Of a DNA stretch of 64,000 nucleotides, positions 17,429-28,746 are shown piece by piece. The position numbers and the translations under genes are program-made. The DNA lies in contig NC_135560.1 in NCBI RefSeq assembly GCF_964340395.1, positions 7,889,598 through 7,953,597 of the forward strand, read 5' to 3'. The notes below the pieces were generated by a model that saw only the letters and a list, made by a program, of their open reading frames with translations, did no database searches and had not been told where the DNA came from. This DNA comes from Glandiceps talaboti (Eukaryota > Hemichordata > Enteropneusta > Spengelidae). The first letter of the stretch is position 1; each line of letters begins with the position of its first letter.

Positions 17429-17660
17429 CAAGTTTGATGAACATATTACAATGTAGTTATTGTATATGCTGAAAAGTTCATTGAAAGGTTATGCAAGGTC
17501 AATGTCAGATAAGAATAAACCTTTGTTGTGAAAAATGAAAAACAGTTGTCTGGCAGAGATAAAAGAAAGTCCTATTTAATCTGTATGGCTCCACTGTTAG
17601 ACAGTACATGTACTAATGTAAGGGACGATCGCATTATGTCACACATGCTCAATAAACGAA

Positions 17661-19880
17661 CTTCATTCATTTAGGGGAGAGAGAGTCTGGCGTCAATATC
17701 ATTGCTGAACTTCATTTTCATACTTCTAACCAAATTTCGAAAACCTCAACACCTTGACTGATATCAAGTTTTGTATTTACTACAGAGGTGTTGAGAAGTT
17801 GATTAAAATTTACTTCTAATGTGATACTCAGTGCTGGGTTTCCGGTAGTATTTTGATGTGTTTACCATCATGTTTTTACATTGCATCAATCGTAGTGTGA
17901 CTGCTACAATTTTTATCATGGTTTACATTATATATTGTAAACATGTTGATGTCACATGTCACACTTGTGAACATTCATTTAGGGTGAGAGGGGGGGGGAG
18001 GGGGGTTTGTCGTAAATGTTTGTTTATTAAGCTTGTGTGACATTGTGTAATTGGCCTTAAAGATCCCAGGATTCAAATATTTTGATGAAACAGTGATCAT
18101 CACAAATTTATACATCTTCGTAAACAAGTGTCTTTCACAACACCATCTAAGACACACTTTTTTTTGCGATGCATCACAAGAAATGCATGGTCTGGTTTGC
18201 ACGGTTGATTCTCATTTACTGGAGAGCTTGATCACTAGTCTAGTTTCGGTTCACATTTGTTAGAAATTTGAATTGTGTAATTTGTAAAATTTTGAAGAAC
18301 ATCACATGACATTGAAACTGAGAGGATGTAAATAGCTCACTGGAGATAGATATTGAATGACAACATAAGACACGTCAAGTCAAGGGCGGTCAGTATTTGC
18401 CCAGTCGACTGGTGCATGATCAGTTTGTAAATACTTTACTTATATCATGCAGACAACAAGTGGTGGTGGAATCAGGTTACCCAAATAAGATAAAGATCAA
18501 ACAGATAGATGGCTTGTTATTCTCATCTCACCTTGGCAGGTATGATGTATGATGTGTCACCAAATACTACTAAAAATCATCATAGGTCATTGAACAAACA
18601 AGGGAGTGGAGAAAAAACACATTTTTTCTGCATACCAAATCAACAGTCTGTTTACATGATCTGGCCTATATGGCAAGGTGCCAATCAGAGTGACTGTTAG
18701 CAAACATAGGAGAAATAGAGAACATGAAAACAATGTAGTCATCTTGGCAGCATCACAACTCTAGGGTGCTCCATGATTGACCATAACCTTATGACCCACT
18801 TTTCACACATAACATGAATTGTAATCTCACACCTCGGACTCCTAAGCTCTTGTGTACACTTTCCAATCAATCATATTAAACTGGGTTTCTGACATCAAAT
18901 TTACTATTGAGAATGTTGTCACATGCTAACACTGTCAATAATACAGCAGAAATACTGCATGACAGTACTAGTAAGTATTTCAATACCAGTACACACATTT
19001 ACACAATGAAATATCTTCACTTTTTACGTGTATAGACAAGAACCAACATGGAAATTTCCAAGATTACTCGGAACCCATCTGACGGTAGTGGAAAATTTCA
19101 TAATTTTTGTGGTATTGTTTAGTGAAGACAACTACATAGTGGGCTTCAGAATGTTTGCTATCTCTCAACATTACTTTTCAATTATGGTCTATAAGTGTAT
19201 GCAACTCTTCAAGTCAATGTACATCTACTAAAATAAACCAGAAAACCTCGGCTCAAAAAGGAATAATTTAGTATCTTTCCAATTTCAACTAGTATTTTTT
19301 TTCCTTCTTTTTTTGCATATATAGACCACATAAATTATGTTGTGACCAAAAATGAAAGGAGACCATATCTGTTATACCATTGTTATACTTTTTGTTAGCT
19401 GCAAATGAAGTAAAGATAAATGTTATAAAAACATGGATTATAGTGCACTTATAGTGCTATAATAGATATGGCAAAATGTCTGTCTGTGTGTATGTATGTA
19501 TGCATATGAACATGAAACTGCCGGACTTATGTATAAGCCTTGGTATTTGGTTGGTCATTTGGGCATGTAGATGAAAAATTGTTCAAATGAAAGTGATCAA
19601 ATCAGTGCACTATGACTCCAATGTTCATTATTTGTAAATAACAACCTACATTAGAACTGGTACGGCTTTGGGTCATGCCTGGCTAGCCGGCCACAGATAT
19701 GGCAAAAAAATTTACACAGATAAATTCCCTCTAGTCTCTGGATGTAAAAATGTTTAGGGTTGGCGGCTTAAACTAGGGTCGACCAGGTTATCAGAAACAC
19801 AAAATTATTTTTTATTTGGCCTGATATTCTAGACTGTGTCAAAAAAAATAAACCGCATCATCTCAATTATTTTTTCACAC
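17661..19880. other. Convergent intergenic region DCAF12 / PDCD7, no gene recognised
   Basis: Lies between the 3' ends of two convergent genes. It contains a G-rich run near 17989-18006 and short simple repeats (GTCTGTCTGTGTGTATGTATG near 19480). No open frame has recognisable similarity. Confidence 0.5.
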
Positions 19881-19889
19881 AGTATTTCT

Positions 19890-19895
19890 TTTATT
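19890..19895 (-). terminator. PDCD7: Candidate PDCD7 poly(A) signal
   Basis: AATAAA on the minus strand, 74 nt after the PDCD7 stop codon. A further minus-strand AATAAA occurs near 19811. Actual cleavage is not shown by the sequence. Confidence 0.5.
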
Positions 19896-19968
19896 TTTAC
19901 AATAGAAAATTAGTAATTCATTATTGGGGGAAAAGTACACAGGGAATATTGTTTTTTTTTTTCAAATG

Positions 19969-22900
19969 TCATGTTTTTTCAAGACAAGCCGCCCACACTT
20001 CACTACTTGGTTCTGGAGGTACAACCCATTCTAAAGGTATACTAGATTCACCTGGTGTGCCATCCTGCACTAGAAAAGTATCCCATTGATGTCTGAAATG
20101 AAAGAGAAAAATAAAAATAAAAGTCAGAAATTGCATCTGACAGTTCAAAGGTCATGTATTTGCTATTGCCTTACTTACAAGTATTGCATTATTCACCAGG
20201 TTTAAAAGTAATTATCAATAGAAAAGAAACAGATTAATTAAAGCTGCATTAGCTGCAACTGGATTGTTTTTTTAAAAAAACTTTCTTCATATTCCAAGCA
20301 ATGGATAGCCTCTAGACCAGTAAAATTGACATTTTAGTAATTAATACATATGCTAAACTATTTGATCAAATCTGATATTTTATGCCTAAATATCAGGTTT
20401 AAGTGCTACCAGTAATGAGGTATATGGCTAATTTTCTTTCTCTCTCGAAGTAATATTTGTTTGTACATAACTAAGTAAAAGTTGGGAGAAAGAGAATTAG
20501 TATTATAATTATAACAATTGTGGTTTTTATATAGCGCTTTCCCACTCTGCTGAAAGAGCTTTACAATCATCACCCTATGGATCTATAGCAGCAAACAGCC
20601 CTTCACTTCCTCAACTCCCTGGGGAGCATACAATCCATTGCAGCCTTTATAAGCACATAGGATTAAAGCATTCACATTGCAACCTCTATCCTACCAGGTC
20701 CCCAATTATACAGCTGGGTTGACTGAGGCACAATCTTGGTTCAAATCTTGCCCAAGGACTTTAGCCATTCAGACACAAATGGCAGTGATTGGGCTCGAAC
20801 CTGCAACCTGCAGATTCCAAGCCAGCCATGCTAACCATTCAACCATCATGATGCCACATACATCAGTATGCACTAGTAAGCAGAATACTACAGGTACCCT
20901 TTACATGCAGCAAAAATGACCCTAATGAGATGTATAAATTAACATTTGACCTGGACTTCAAATGTGTTAAAATTTATGTTAGGATAAATGACCTGACCTG
21001 ATGACTTAGCAAACAGGGTTTAAAGCTATGTTTGTCATTTTGAACTGAAGGGAGCAATGGCGGATAAACCAGGGTGGCATATCAGAGTGTCTGCGATCTT
21101 GATCGTGGATTCATGGTCGATGGATGATGATGACATTTGTCATTAGAATATTTAGAAACTGCCAGAATTGAGTTGTATTCAAAAAAGTCATTTTTGTTTC
21201 CTTTGTTTTATTTTGTTTTGTTTTTATGATAACAAAATATGCCCATAATATGACTTAGATTATATCAGATAGGGTTACTGTATATACACTTTTTTAATAC
21301 AAATTTAAATGTGAAGTAAAACTTTCATTTTTTGAGGTGAATACTATAAGATGAACTCACCTGATATCAAGCAGTGATTGAAAACTATTTTCAGCCTGTA
21401 AATAGTACTGTCTGTACGGTAATATTGGATCATTGGGTCCTAAATTCTCTTCTGAAAGAAATACATAAATGTAATGGAATGGCTAATTAATATATGAAAT
21501 ACACAATGTTGTATATACATGTATTGTTAGTATGGTATAGTAATTACTATGCAGTAATTGGTCAAATCAAAAGTTTCATTTTTCAGGCAACATGCACATG
21601 AGAGAAACATACATTCTGCGCGTATATAAAATTATAAGTTGGAAAATTAAAGCACAACAGCATCTGGCCTGCAAGATTGTATATTTTTTTACTTTGGGCT
21701 CTGAGAATATTAGGTTTGACCTGACAGGGCCCCCCCCCTTTTTAAACAAGTCTTCATAGAATACCCCCCCCCCCCCCCCCCCCCCCCAGTCAAGGCCTAA
21801 GGTCAATGTCTCAAAAGAAAGTTTTAAACCTGGCAATATGGGGCAGACACTTGAACGTAGTCTCTATGTCCATATCTTACCTTTTCCAAACAAACACTCA
21901 AGTTGCTCCTTAACAATTTTCTTTGCTTTTTCTTGTAAATGTCTCCTCTGAAGCTCTCTTTCTTTCTCTTTGTTCTCTTCCTGTTTGAAGTCCATCATCA
22001 CTTGCATGGTTTTCTCCTCATCAGCATAAATATCTCTCTGTTTCTTCATCATTTCTTCCAACTTGTCAACAGCCACCTCAAAGACTCTGGTTGACTGTGG
22101 AGCTGGGATGTAACCTGTAAAACAAGGTAGATTACAATACACATAGTGGATAGCCGTGAAGAGTTTATAGTGAGACACATCAAGGGTCCTGAGGACAAAT
22201 GTACCTTTGGTATAGACCTATTCAGGAAAATCTGGATGTTTCAATAACTAATTTCCGAGAATACGTAATTCTACTTGACCTAACATGTTTATATCATCCA
22301 TACAATGTCACATTATAGTATCCCTTCAGTTTGGTTGGCCTCCATTGGATGGCTATGTACCACTCGCAGAAACTCAATAGAATTCCTATGGGATTTCTTG
22401 CTTATGGACTCTGAGGCAATCAGAGGTGCACAAATATGACACAAAGTAAACTCCTATAGGGTAGCTGGCCACAAGAGCAGTGCAAAACAACACACAGCTC
22501 AGGCATTTAACCTTCTCCTAATCTGATTAAAATCTAACATGGTGAATACAACCCGATTTATTTATTTACCTCTATTTCTTTGTTTGCTATTTCCTTTGTT
22601 TTTCCAGGAGTGTGCATCTTCTTCTCAAGAAGGCGCTCACTCCCAGAACAACAAAATAAAAAACAAACAAACAAACGACAAAAAACAAACGAAATGGACA
22701 AAGAAACAAAGGAAGTGGAGGTAACTAAATCAAGCCATATTCATCACATCAGATTTTAGTTAGATTATACATCTCCATCATACAAAAGGCACAGTGCAAC
22801 TAAATTCCAGCATTTCTATCATGATGACAGAGTTCAATACAATACAATACAATACAATACAATACAATACAATATAACTTTAGTATCCCAATGTGGACAA

Positions 22901-25900
22901 TTTTTTGTGCGTCGGTATAAAAATAAAAACCATTATGAAAAAATATTTAAAACGAGGTCAATATACATTAAAATGCATACAATAAATACAGTTAAAAGAA
23001 TGAAGGGACAGTCACAAATCAAAACAAAGGCAGACACATTAAAATAATGGAACAACGAGTTACCAATCGTTCATCACTCGCAGTACAGAAATTGCTGTCG
23101 GAATGAATGAATATTTAGCTCTGTTAGTTTTTGTCTTTGCAACTCTACAGCACCGACGGGTGGTAAAACTTCAAATTCTTGGTGAAGAGGGTGCTGGTTA
23201 TTGCTTCAGGGTATGGCTTAGCAAACGAGGGTTTGTGTCTACATTTCTAAGTTTTGTTACATCTGTGATTTATTGTACTGTAACCATTGATTAGGTCACT
23301 AGTATACTGGTGTATCGATTGTTCCTTTTTTTTACGTTTATACATACAAAATGGGAACAGCAAGAACCTGAGATGTAATGCCTTGAAGGGAGGAAAATAA
23401 AACATGGTGGTTCATTGGATAGATGAACTACAAAATGACTGAATCAGATCAGATTACCCAATCAGAATCCATAACATAAACAAGTTTTCACTCGCCTCTT
23501 TTTCCTGCTGACTCTTTCCTGACTTGTCTCAATTTCCGCAGTAACTTCATGACATTAAGTACTTTGTTAGCTTCAGACTTCTTCTGTCTGATATCAAAGA
23601 AGGTTTCATCAATTTCCTTTTGAAGCACTTTTTCCTAAAAAGGAAATGAAGATGTTCATTTAGATCAACTGTCCTGAGTAAAGTTGCAACTACATGTATA
23701 TACAAATCTAACAAATCTTCTAAGAAGACATAGCGCCCCCCTCCCCCTCAAATGTGACTGAATGGATACATGTTTTAAAAGAAATTGGTGGCAACAAGTA
23801 AATACTACAAAGTGTCTGTGATAATGCAGGGAATTGCTCAATTTCAGTAAATGAACCTAAAAATATGATGTGGCAAGAACAGACACACACACATATATAT
23901 ATAAAAAGAAATTTAAAGATGAATGTTCAGTTGAAATGATTATCGGTAGATGTACATCTAAGTCTAAAAAAATATATGTGGTAGGAAGAGACACGCTGAT
24001 GAATACTTTGTCTATTCCCATTGCCTCATGAAGGTAATGAATATAGAGGCTGTCTAAAGCAACACATTAGTGTGGTTGATAGCAATCAATTTTGCCAATC
24101 AGATTATCTTTCAGTTTGAGAAAACAGGCAAGGAGCCTAGTTTTCTACCATTGCTGCAAAGAGGTCCTGTGTTTTCACAATGATGGGTAACAGCAGAAAA
24201 TCTTTGTGATTTCATGATTACAAATATGATATTTGGACTGATGAAGTTTGTCATTTTCATTCCACACAAATAATAAGAGCCATAAGAATGAGTATCGTTT
24301 ATAACTTGCCACTAGAGGGCGCACTCCACCTCTCTCAATACTGTATTCCAAAACAATACGAGTTCATGTATGTTATGACTACAAACACTACTTACCCTTT
24401 TCTTGTCTAGTTTTTTCTCCTCATCCTTGGCAAGTTCTTCATCAAATTTTCTGTGAAGTTCTTCTCTCCTTGAGAGAATTTCTTCCTGATCATCCTGTTG
24501 TCTTTTCTTTCTCCTCCTGCCACTCTCCTACAGGAATGTCAATATATTACAGTCAAAGTAAAATAATCCTATTATAAATTAATATACATAGGTTTTGTTT
24601 TACTTCTGAATAAAGAATTTGTCTGAAATCGAATTGTATCTTGCAATGACAAGCTGTATGTCAATCTCAGAAAGTTGTCTCCATTTATTGACTTTGGAAA
24701 CTGAGTACATTTTAATCATTTTTTTTTTTCATTTTCTTACCCTTTTCTTCTTTACTTTGTCCAATTTTTGTCTCATGAGTGAGATTTGTTCAGCATCATG
24801 TAGCTGTACTTGAGCTTTGAGTAGTTTTTCCTGAAAAAAAAGAGACATGTGACATATTATATCCCAATACTGAATTCTCATCTTTGTCTTCTTGAAATAG
24901 GCAATATGGTTGAAATTTGTCATTTTCATTTTTGATTAATGAAACGTGAATTTCTCTACCATGTTTGTAACTCAATAGTTAAACTACAAAAATGTGCAAA
25001 AATTTGTTATTGAATTGTAATTTTAGCACAAGCAAACACTGTCATATCCAGTCTATGCATTGATTTGTATGTCGCTTCCCATATATTGAAATATCACCAT
25101 GTATAAATAGCTAAAGTTTCCTTGTTGCGATTAAAAATGATTACTTGTACATGATCAACAACAAAAATTGCCTTTCATTAGCAGGTACATGAGACCCCTG
25201 TAAGGTTCTCCCCAGGCCACTCATTCTTGCAAGTCAGAGCAGGTATTTCTGCTGAAGCAATGAAATATATTTGCGGGTTTGTTTCGGATGTTACTAAAAC
25301 AGGCCTGTGGTTTCGGACTTTGTACAGTACTGAATTCATTGTATGTTTGTTGATAGAATTGGCATTAATTTACATAGTACTGTATGTTAATTGTTATGCA
25401 AATTTCATATGACATCATAAGATGCTTTCACATGCTTTCAGGGCTACACTTACCTTGATTTTGTTAGCTTTCCTGATTTCAAACTGCCACGTTGACTCAT
25501 CTTTGTCTACTTGTTTTACTAACACATCTCTCTGTTCTAGAAGCTGGTCATTCAGTTCTATCGTCTCCTTTAGCAACTGTTTGAATTCACCAATCTTATT
25601 TGTATGAATTACAAGAAAAAATCAGGATTAAAAACTACAAAAAAGAAATTATAAGAATACATAACAAAATCAACATCTAGGAGTTACCCCGGGACTTTAC
25701 AGAGTAATAGAATTCCATATCTTGCATAGGCTGAGATGGAAGATCTTACACAAATATGGGATTTTTGTCTTGGTCAAGCTCCAGTTGAGTGTGAAACAAA
25801 AATTCTCTTAACAAGTGTGAGATATTCCATCATAGACCATTAGTGCATGAGATTATTTTTCTTTTATTCTGACAAAAACAAAATTGTACTAGCACATTGA

Positions 25901-28497
25901 TAATAAGTGTGAGATGAAATGACCCCACACTTCCAGTTCATGGCCTGTTAATGCATAACAATGTAATATTTTGTTAGGCTAATTTCCCATAGCCCATCCT
26001 TATTTTTAGAGGAGAACACTTGACATCAAAGATCATACCAATGTAACATGAACTGCTACTACATAGTACAAGGTTATGTTAATGTAGTTACTAGTTGGTG
26101 ACAATCATTGTATGCCTACAAGTGAAATCAAAACCATTCACAAGTATTCACACCACACAGTGATCTATTCTGAACTGTCAATAATATATCCTCAGCTTCC
26201 TCACCAGAATACTGGAGTGTACCAATGCACAGACAAGGAAATTGTAGAAAATATTTCCTTGTCTGTGAGTGTATACATGTAAACCAGTGTTTTTTGTTAA
26301 GGGCATTAATCAGGTAAGTCTACCAGAGTTCCCCTGTCATTTTACCAGGGTTCCCTACCACTATATACCAGTGTTTTTGTTAAGGGTGGTAAGCAGGTAA
26401 AGTCTACCTGAGTTCCCCTGCCATTTTACCAGGGTTCCCTACCAGTGTTTTTGTTAAAGGTGGTAAGCAGGTAAAGTCTACCTGAGTTCCCCTGTCATTT
26501 TACCTGGGTTCCCTACCACTATATACCAGTGTTTTTGTTAAGGGTGGTGTAAGCAGGTAAAGTCTACCTGAGTTCCCCCGTCATTTTTCCAGGGTTCCCT
26601 ACCAGTGTTTTTGTTAAGGGTGGTAAGCAGGTAAAGTCTACCTGAGTTCCCCTGTCATTTTACCTCTGTTCCCTACGGTACCAGTGTTTTTGTTGAGGGT
26701 GCTAAGCAGGTAAAATCTACCTGAGTTCCCCTGTCATTTTACAGGGGTACTGGTTCCCCACCAAAATTATGGTATAATGTATTGGAAACTATGCCAGTTT
26801 TACCACATTCTCCCTTTCTGTTACTGGGATTAATGGTGTAAGCAGGTAAAGTCTACCTGAGTTCCCCCGTCATTTTTCCAGGGTTCCCTACCAGTGTTTT
26901 TGTTAAGGGTGGTAAGCAGGTAAAGTCTACCTGAGTTCCCCTGTCATTTTACCTCTGTTCCCTACGGTACCAGTGTTTTTGTTGAGGGTGCTAAGCAGGT
27001 AAAATCTACCTGAGTTCCCCTGTCATTTTACAGGGGTACTGGTTCCCCACCAAAATTATGGTATAATGTATTGGAAACTATGCCAGTTTTACCACATTCT
27101 CCCTTTCTGTTACTGGGATTAATTCCCTAATCTTAGCAAAAACACTGTAAACTTACTGTATGTTTAGGTTTTATTTGAGATTTTTTCCTTGTGTCTCTCC
27201 CGTGTTTTCTCCTACACCAGTTATCTATCCACTCTTGGTCTTCACTTTCTTCTTTTTCTTGTATATTCAGTGCAAACTGATTTTGTGCAACACTTTGTTG
27301 TGAATTTGGTCTAAGTTGTAAAGACTGTTTTGTTGAGTCGGAATGTCCAAACAAGGTGCTTTGATGTACATCGGATCTCATAGACTGCCATGTTGAATCC
27401 ACCGATGTCGATTGAGTGTGTGATACACTGATATCTCCCTGACGTTGTGGAAACTTGGGTGGCATTCCTTGAAATTCATCTCTTCTTGCTGACTGCTGCA
27501 TATTCCTTGTTTCTTGTCTGCCTGATGTAGTATTTCCAGTAAACGTGTATTGTTGCTGTATAGGTGGCTGGCTCTCATGTATAACAAAATGTTGCTGTTT
27601 TGCAAATTGTTCCTGGTCAAATGGAGAGTGCAGTGGTTGCTGTAATGAGTGTTGCTGTTTTGGGAAGAGTTTATGATCTAACTGATGATGAGTCAGAGAC
27701 TGCTTCATAGGGTGTTGTTGTACAGGGTGTTGCTGTTTGCTGTACTGGTCTTGTTCAAATTGAGTAGGTGGTGGTTGCTGCAATAAGTGTTGCTGTTTGA
27801 AGTGTTCATGATCAAATGGAGGAGGTAGAAATTGCTGATGTGAATGTTGTTGTTCTAGAATTTTTTCTTGCTCAAATAGAGGATGCCTTAAAGATTGTGG
27901 TTGTTTGGGAAACTTGTCTTGATCAAACGGTTGACGCTGCATGGGTACATGCCCTTGATCAAAGGGAAGGGACGATGGTTGCTGCGTTTGATGCTGTTGT
28001 TTGGCATTTGAAGACGCCTGCGTTGCAGACTGTGATGCCTTGGCTGCAGACTGTTCGTCACGCAGTTGATGTATTTGCTGCAGCAACAGCTGCTGTGGGT
28101 GAAGCAAGTGTTGATGCTGCTGCTGCTTATATCCAGACTGGTGTTCTCGGTGGGCTTCCTGAAATACTGAAAGTTGATTTTGCTGTTGTCCTGGGAATTC
28201 ACGTGGAAATTGAGTTTGGTGTCTTTGGCTGAGAAGTTCACCCTGAAATACCGTATTCGTCACATTTCCAGTCGAACTAACATTGTCATTGTTTTGCATA
28301 TCTCTATCCCAGACTCTCCTTTCACTCCTACCCCGTGAATCGGGCATTGTGAATCCACTTTTATGGTGATTAAATGTATTCCCACGACTGTCAAAGTTAC
28401 GGGAGTTATCTGCCCCGCCATTTACATTTCCAAATTTGTTCATATCATCGAAAGACGATCTCTCTCCTCCGCCGAACGATCTCCTGTGTTCCGCCAT
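19969..28497 (-). CDS. PDCD7: Programmed cell death protein 7 / U11-U12 snRNP 59K, 8 coding exons
   Basis: Exons in transcript order: 28497-27157, 25594-25454, 24830-24741, 24527-24396, 23634-23496, 22114-21881, 21451-21361 and 20092-19969. They join in phase to about 763 residues. PDCD7 is a protein of the U11/U12 di-snRNP, which recognises minor-class introns in the nucleus. The C-terminus is the recogniser: LPYRQYYLQAENSFQSLLDI, then RHQWDTFLV...PLEWVVPPEPSSEVWAA, which matches the end of vertebrate PDCD7. Residues from about 448 to 680 are charged coiled coil (ETIELNDQLLEQRDVLVKQV, then RREELHRKFDEELAKDEEKK). The first 447 residues are Gln/His-rich rather than Pro-rich as in human PDCD7 (about 485 aa), with an internal repeat at residues 178-303. 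The fifth intron is GC-AG. The gene is head-to-head with PTAR1. Confidence 0.88.
20500..20857 (-). mobile_element. tRNA-derived SINE
   Basis: Read on the minus strand, the right end gives a tRNA-like head. A box A-like TGGTTGAATGGTTAGC is followed about 35 nt later by box B GGTTCGAGCCC, flanked by GTGGCATCATGA and a short complementary end. A body follows with CCTTGGGCAAGATTTGAACC, and the far end reads AAAGCGCTATATAAAAACC. Total length is about 350 bp. Box A, box B and length support a tRNA-headed SINE inserted between the last two coding exons of PDCD7. I cannot name the family. Confidence 0.8.
21721..21787. repeat. Poly-C tracts in a PDCD7 intron
   Basis: A run of about nine C near 21730 and a run of about 25 C at 21763-21787. 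The latter is the longest homopolymer of its kind in the window and is G-quadruplex or i-motif capable. Confidence 0.9.
22520..22766. mobile_element. Foldback element in a PDCD7 intron
   Basis: The left arm from AATCTGATTAAAATCTAACA (22520) pairs imperfectly over about 80 bp with the right arm ending AGATTTTAGTTAGATT (22766). The arms also share TTTACCTC...TTCCTTTGTTT as complements. The apex contains CTCAAGAAGGCGCTCAC and an AAAC-rich run. There is no coding potential. Confidence 0.65.
22837..23300 (-). repeat. (AATAC)n tract and probable adjoining interspersed repeat
   Basis: Seven to eight AATAC pentamers (22837-22873) run directly into ATAACTTTAGTATCCCAATG and a further roughly 400 bp of non-coding sequence. 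A simple-repeat end attached to a unique body is typical of a retroposed element whose tail lies at the left, i.e. inserted on the minus strand. Only the pentamer tract is certain. Confidence 0.5.
26228..26267. repeat. Perfect 15-bp hairpin
   Basis: CACAGACAAGGAAAT (26228-26242) and its exact reverse complement ATTTCCTTGTCTGTG (26253-26267) are separated by a 10-nt loop, in PDCD7 intron 1. It is not a terminator in this context; it may be a tiny foldback relic. Confidence 0.85.
26283..27123. repeat. Complex tandem repeat in PDCD7 intron 1
   Basis: Seventy- to ninety-bp units begin CCAGTGTTTTTGTTAAGGG and contain AGCAGGTAAAGTCTACCTGAG and GTTCCCCTGTCATTTTACC. There are roughly eight units. 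The last 289 bp (26834-27122) repeat the preceding 289 bp (26545-26833) with no difference that I can see, so the most recent expansion was a larger block containing three units plus 90 bp of unrelated sequence. The array ends about 30 bp from the exon 1 donor. Confidence 0.93.
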
Positions 28498-28746
28498 GAT
28501 GCATGATCGTAATTTTGGTAAGTGCGCCCTCTGAGTTTAGCCACGCTATGAACTCTCGTTTGACACATGCAAAATTTATGACTGTACCAAAGGAATTACG
28601 CCAATAATACCCATTTTTCGAATACTAAATAAAACAGAAACATAATTACAATATTTCTGATTGGACCACGCATTAGTGCCAGCTTAGCCGGTTCATAAAA
28701 AATAAAAAATAACGAAATCTCGTCGAACTCTCGTGAAGAGATTAAA
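28498..28746. promoter_or_regulatory. Bidirectional promoter PDCD7 / PTAR1
   Basis: Only 249 bp separate the PDCD7 start codon (minus) from the PTAR1 start codon (plus), so both promoters must overlap or lie within transcribed sequence. An inverted CCAAT box (TGATTGG, 28658-28664) sits near the middle. No clear TATA box is placed for either side. Two TCTCG words occur near the PTAR1 start. Confidence 0.7.

Larger units (their letters stand above)
16032..17660 (+). other. DCAF12: DCAF12 3' UTR with two poly(A) signals
   Basis: Non-coding sequence directly after the DCAF12 stop codon. AATAAA hexamers lie at 17514-17519 and 17651-17656. If either is used, the 3' UTR is about 1.5-1.6 kb and includes the 21-nt minisatellite and the TG microsatellite listed separately. 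Transcript ends are inferred only. Confidence 0.6.

Noticed and set aside
20785-20857. Possible tRNA gene on the minus strand
   Set aside because: Boxes A and B are present, but acceptor and anticodon stems do not close convincingly and a SINE body follows directly, so it is called a SINE head.
27816-28232. 138-codon plus-strand open frame
   Set aside because: It is antisense to the Gln/His-rich first exon of PDCD7; CAG/CAA-rich coding sequence creates long stop-free antisense frames.
19969-28497. U12-type introns in PDCD7 or neighbours
   Set aside because: I looked for ATATCCTT or GTATCCTT donors at all exon ends; none of the supported junctions has one.
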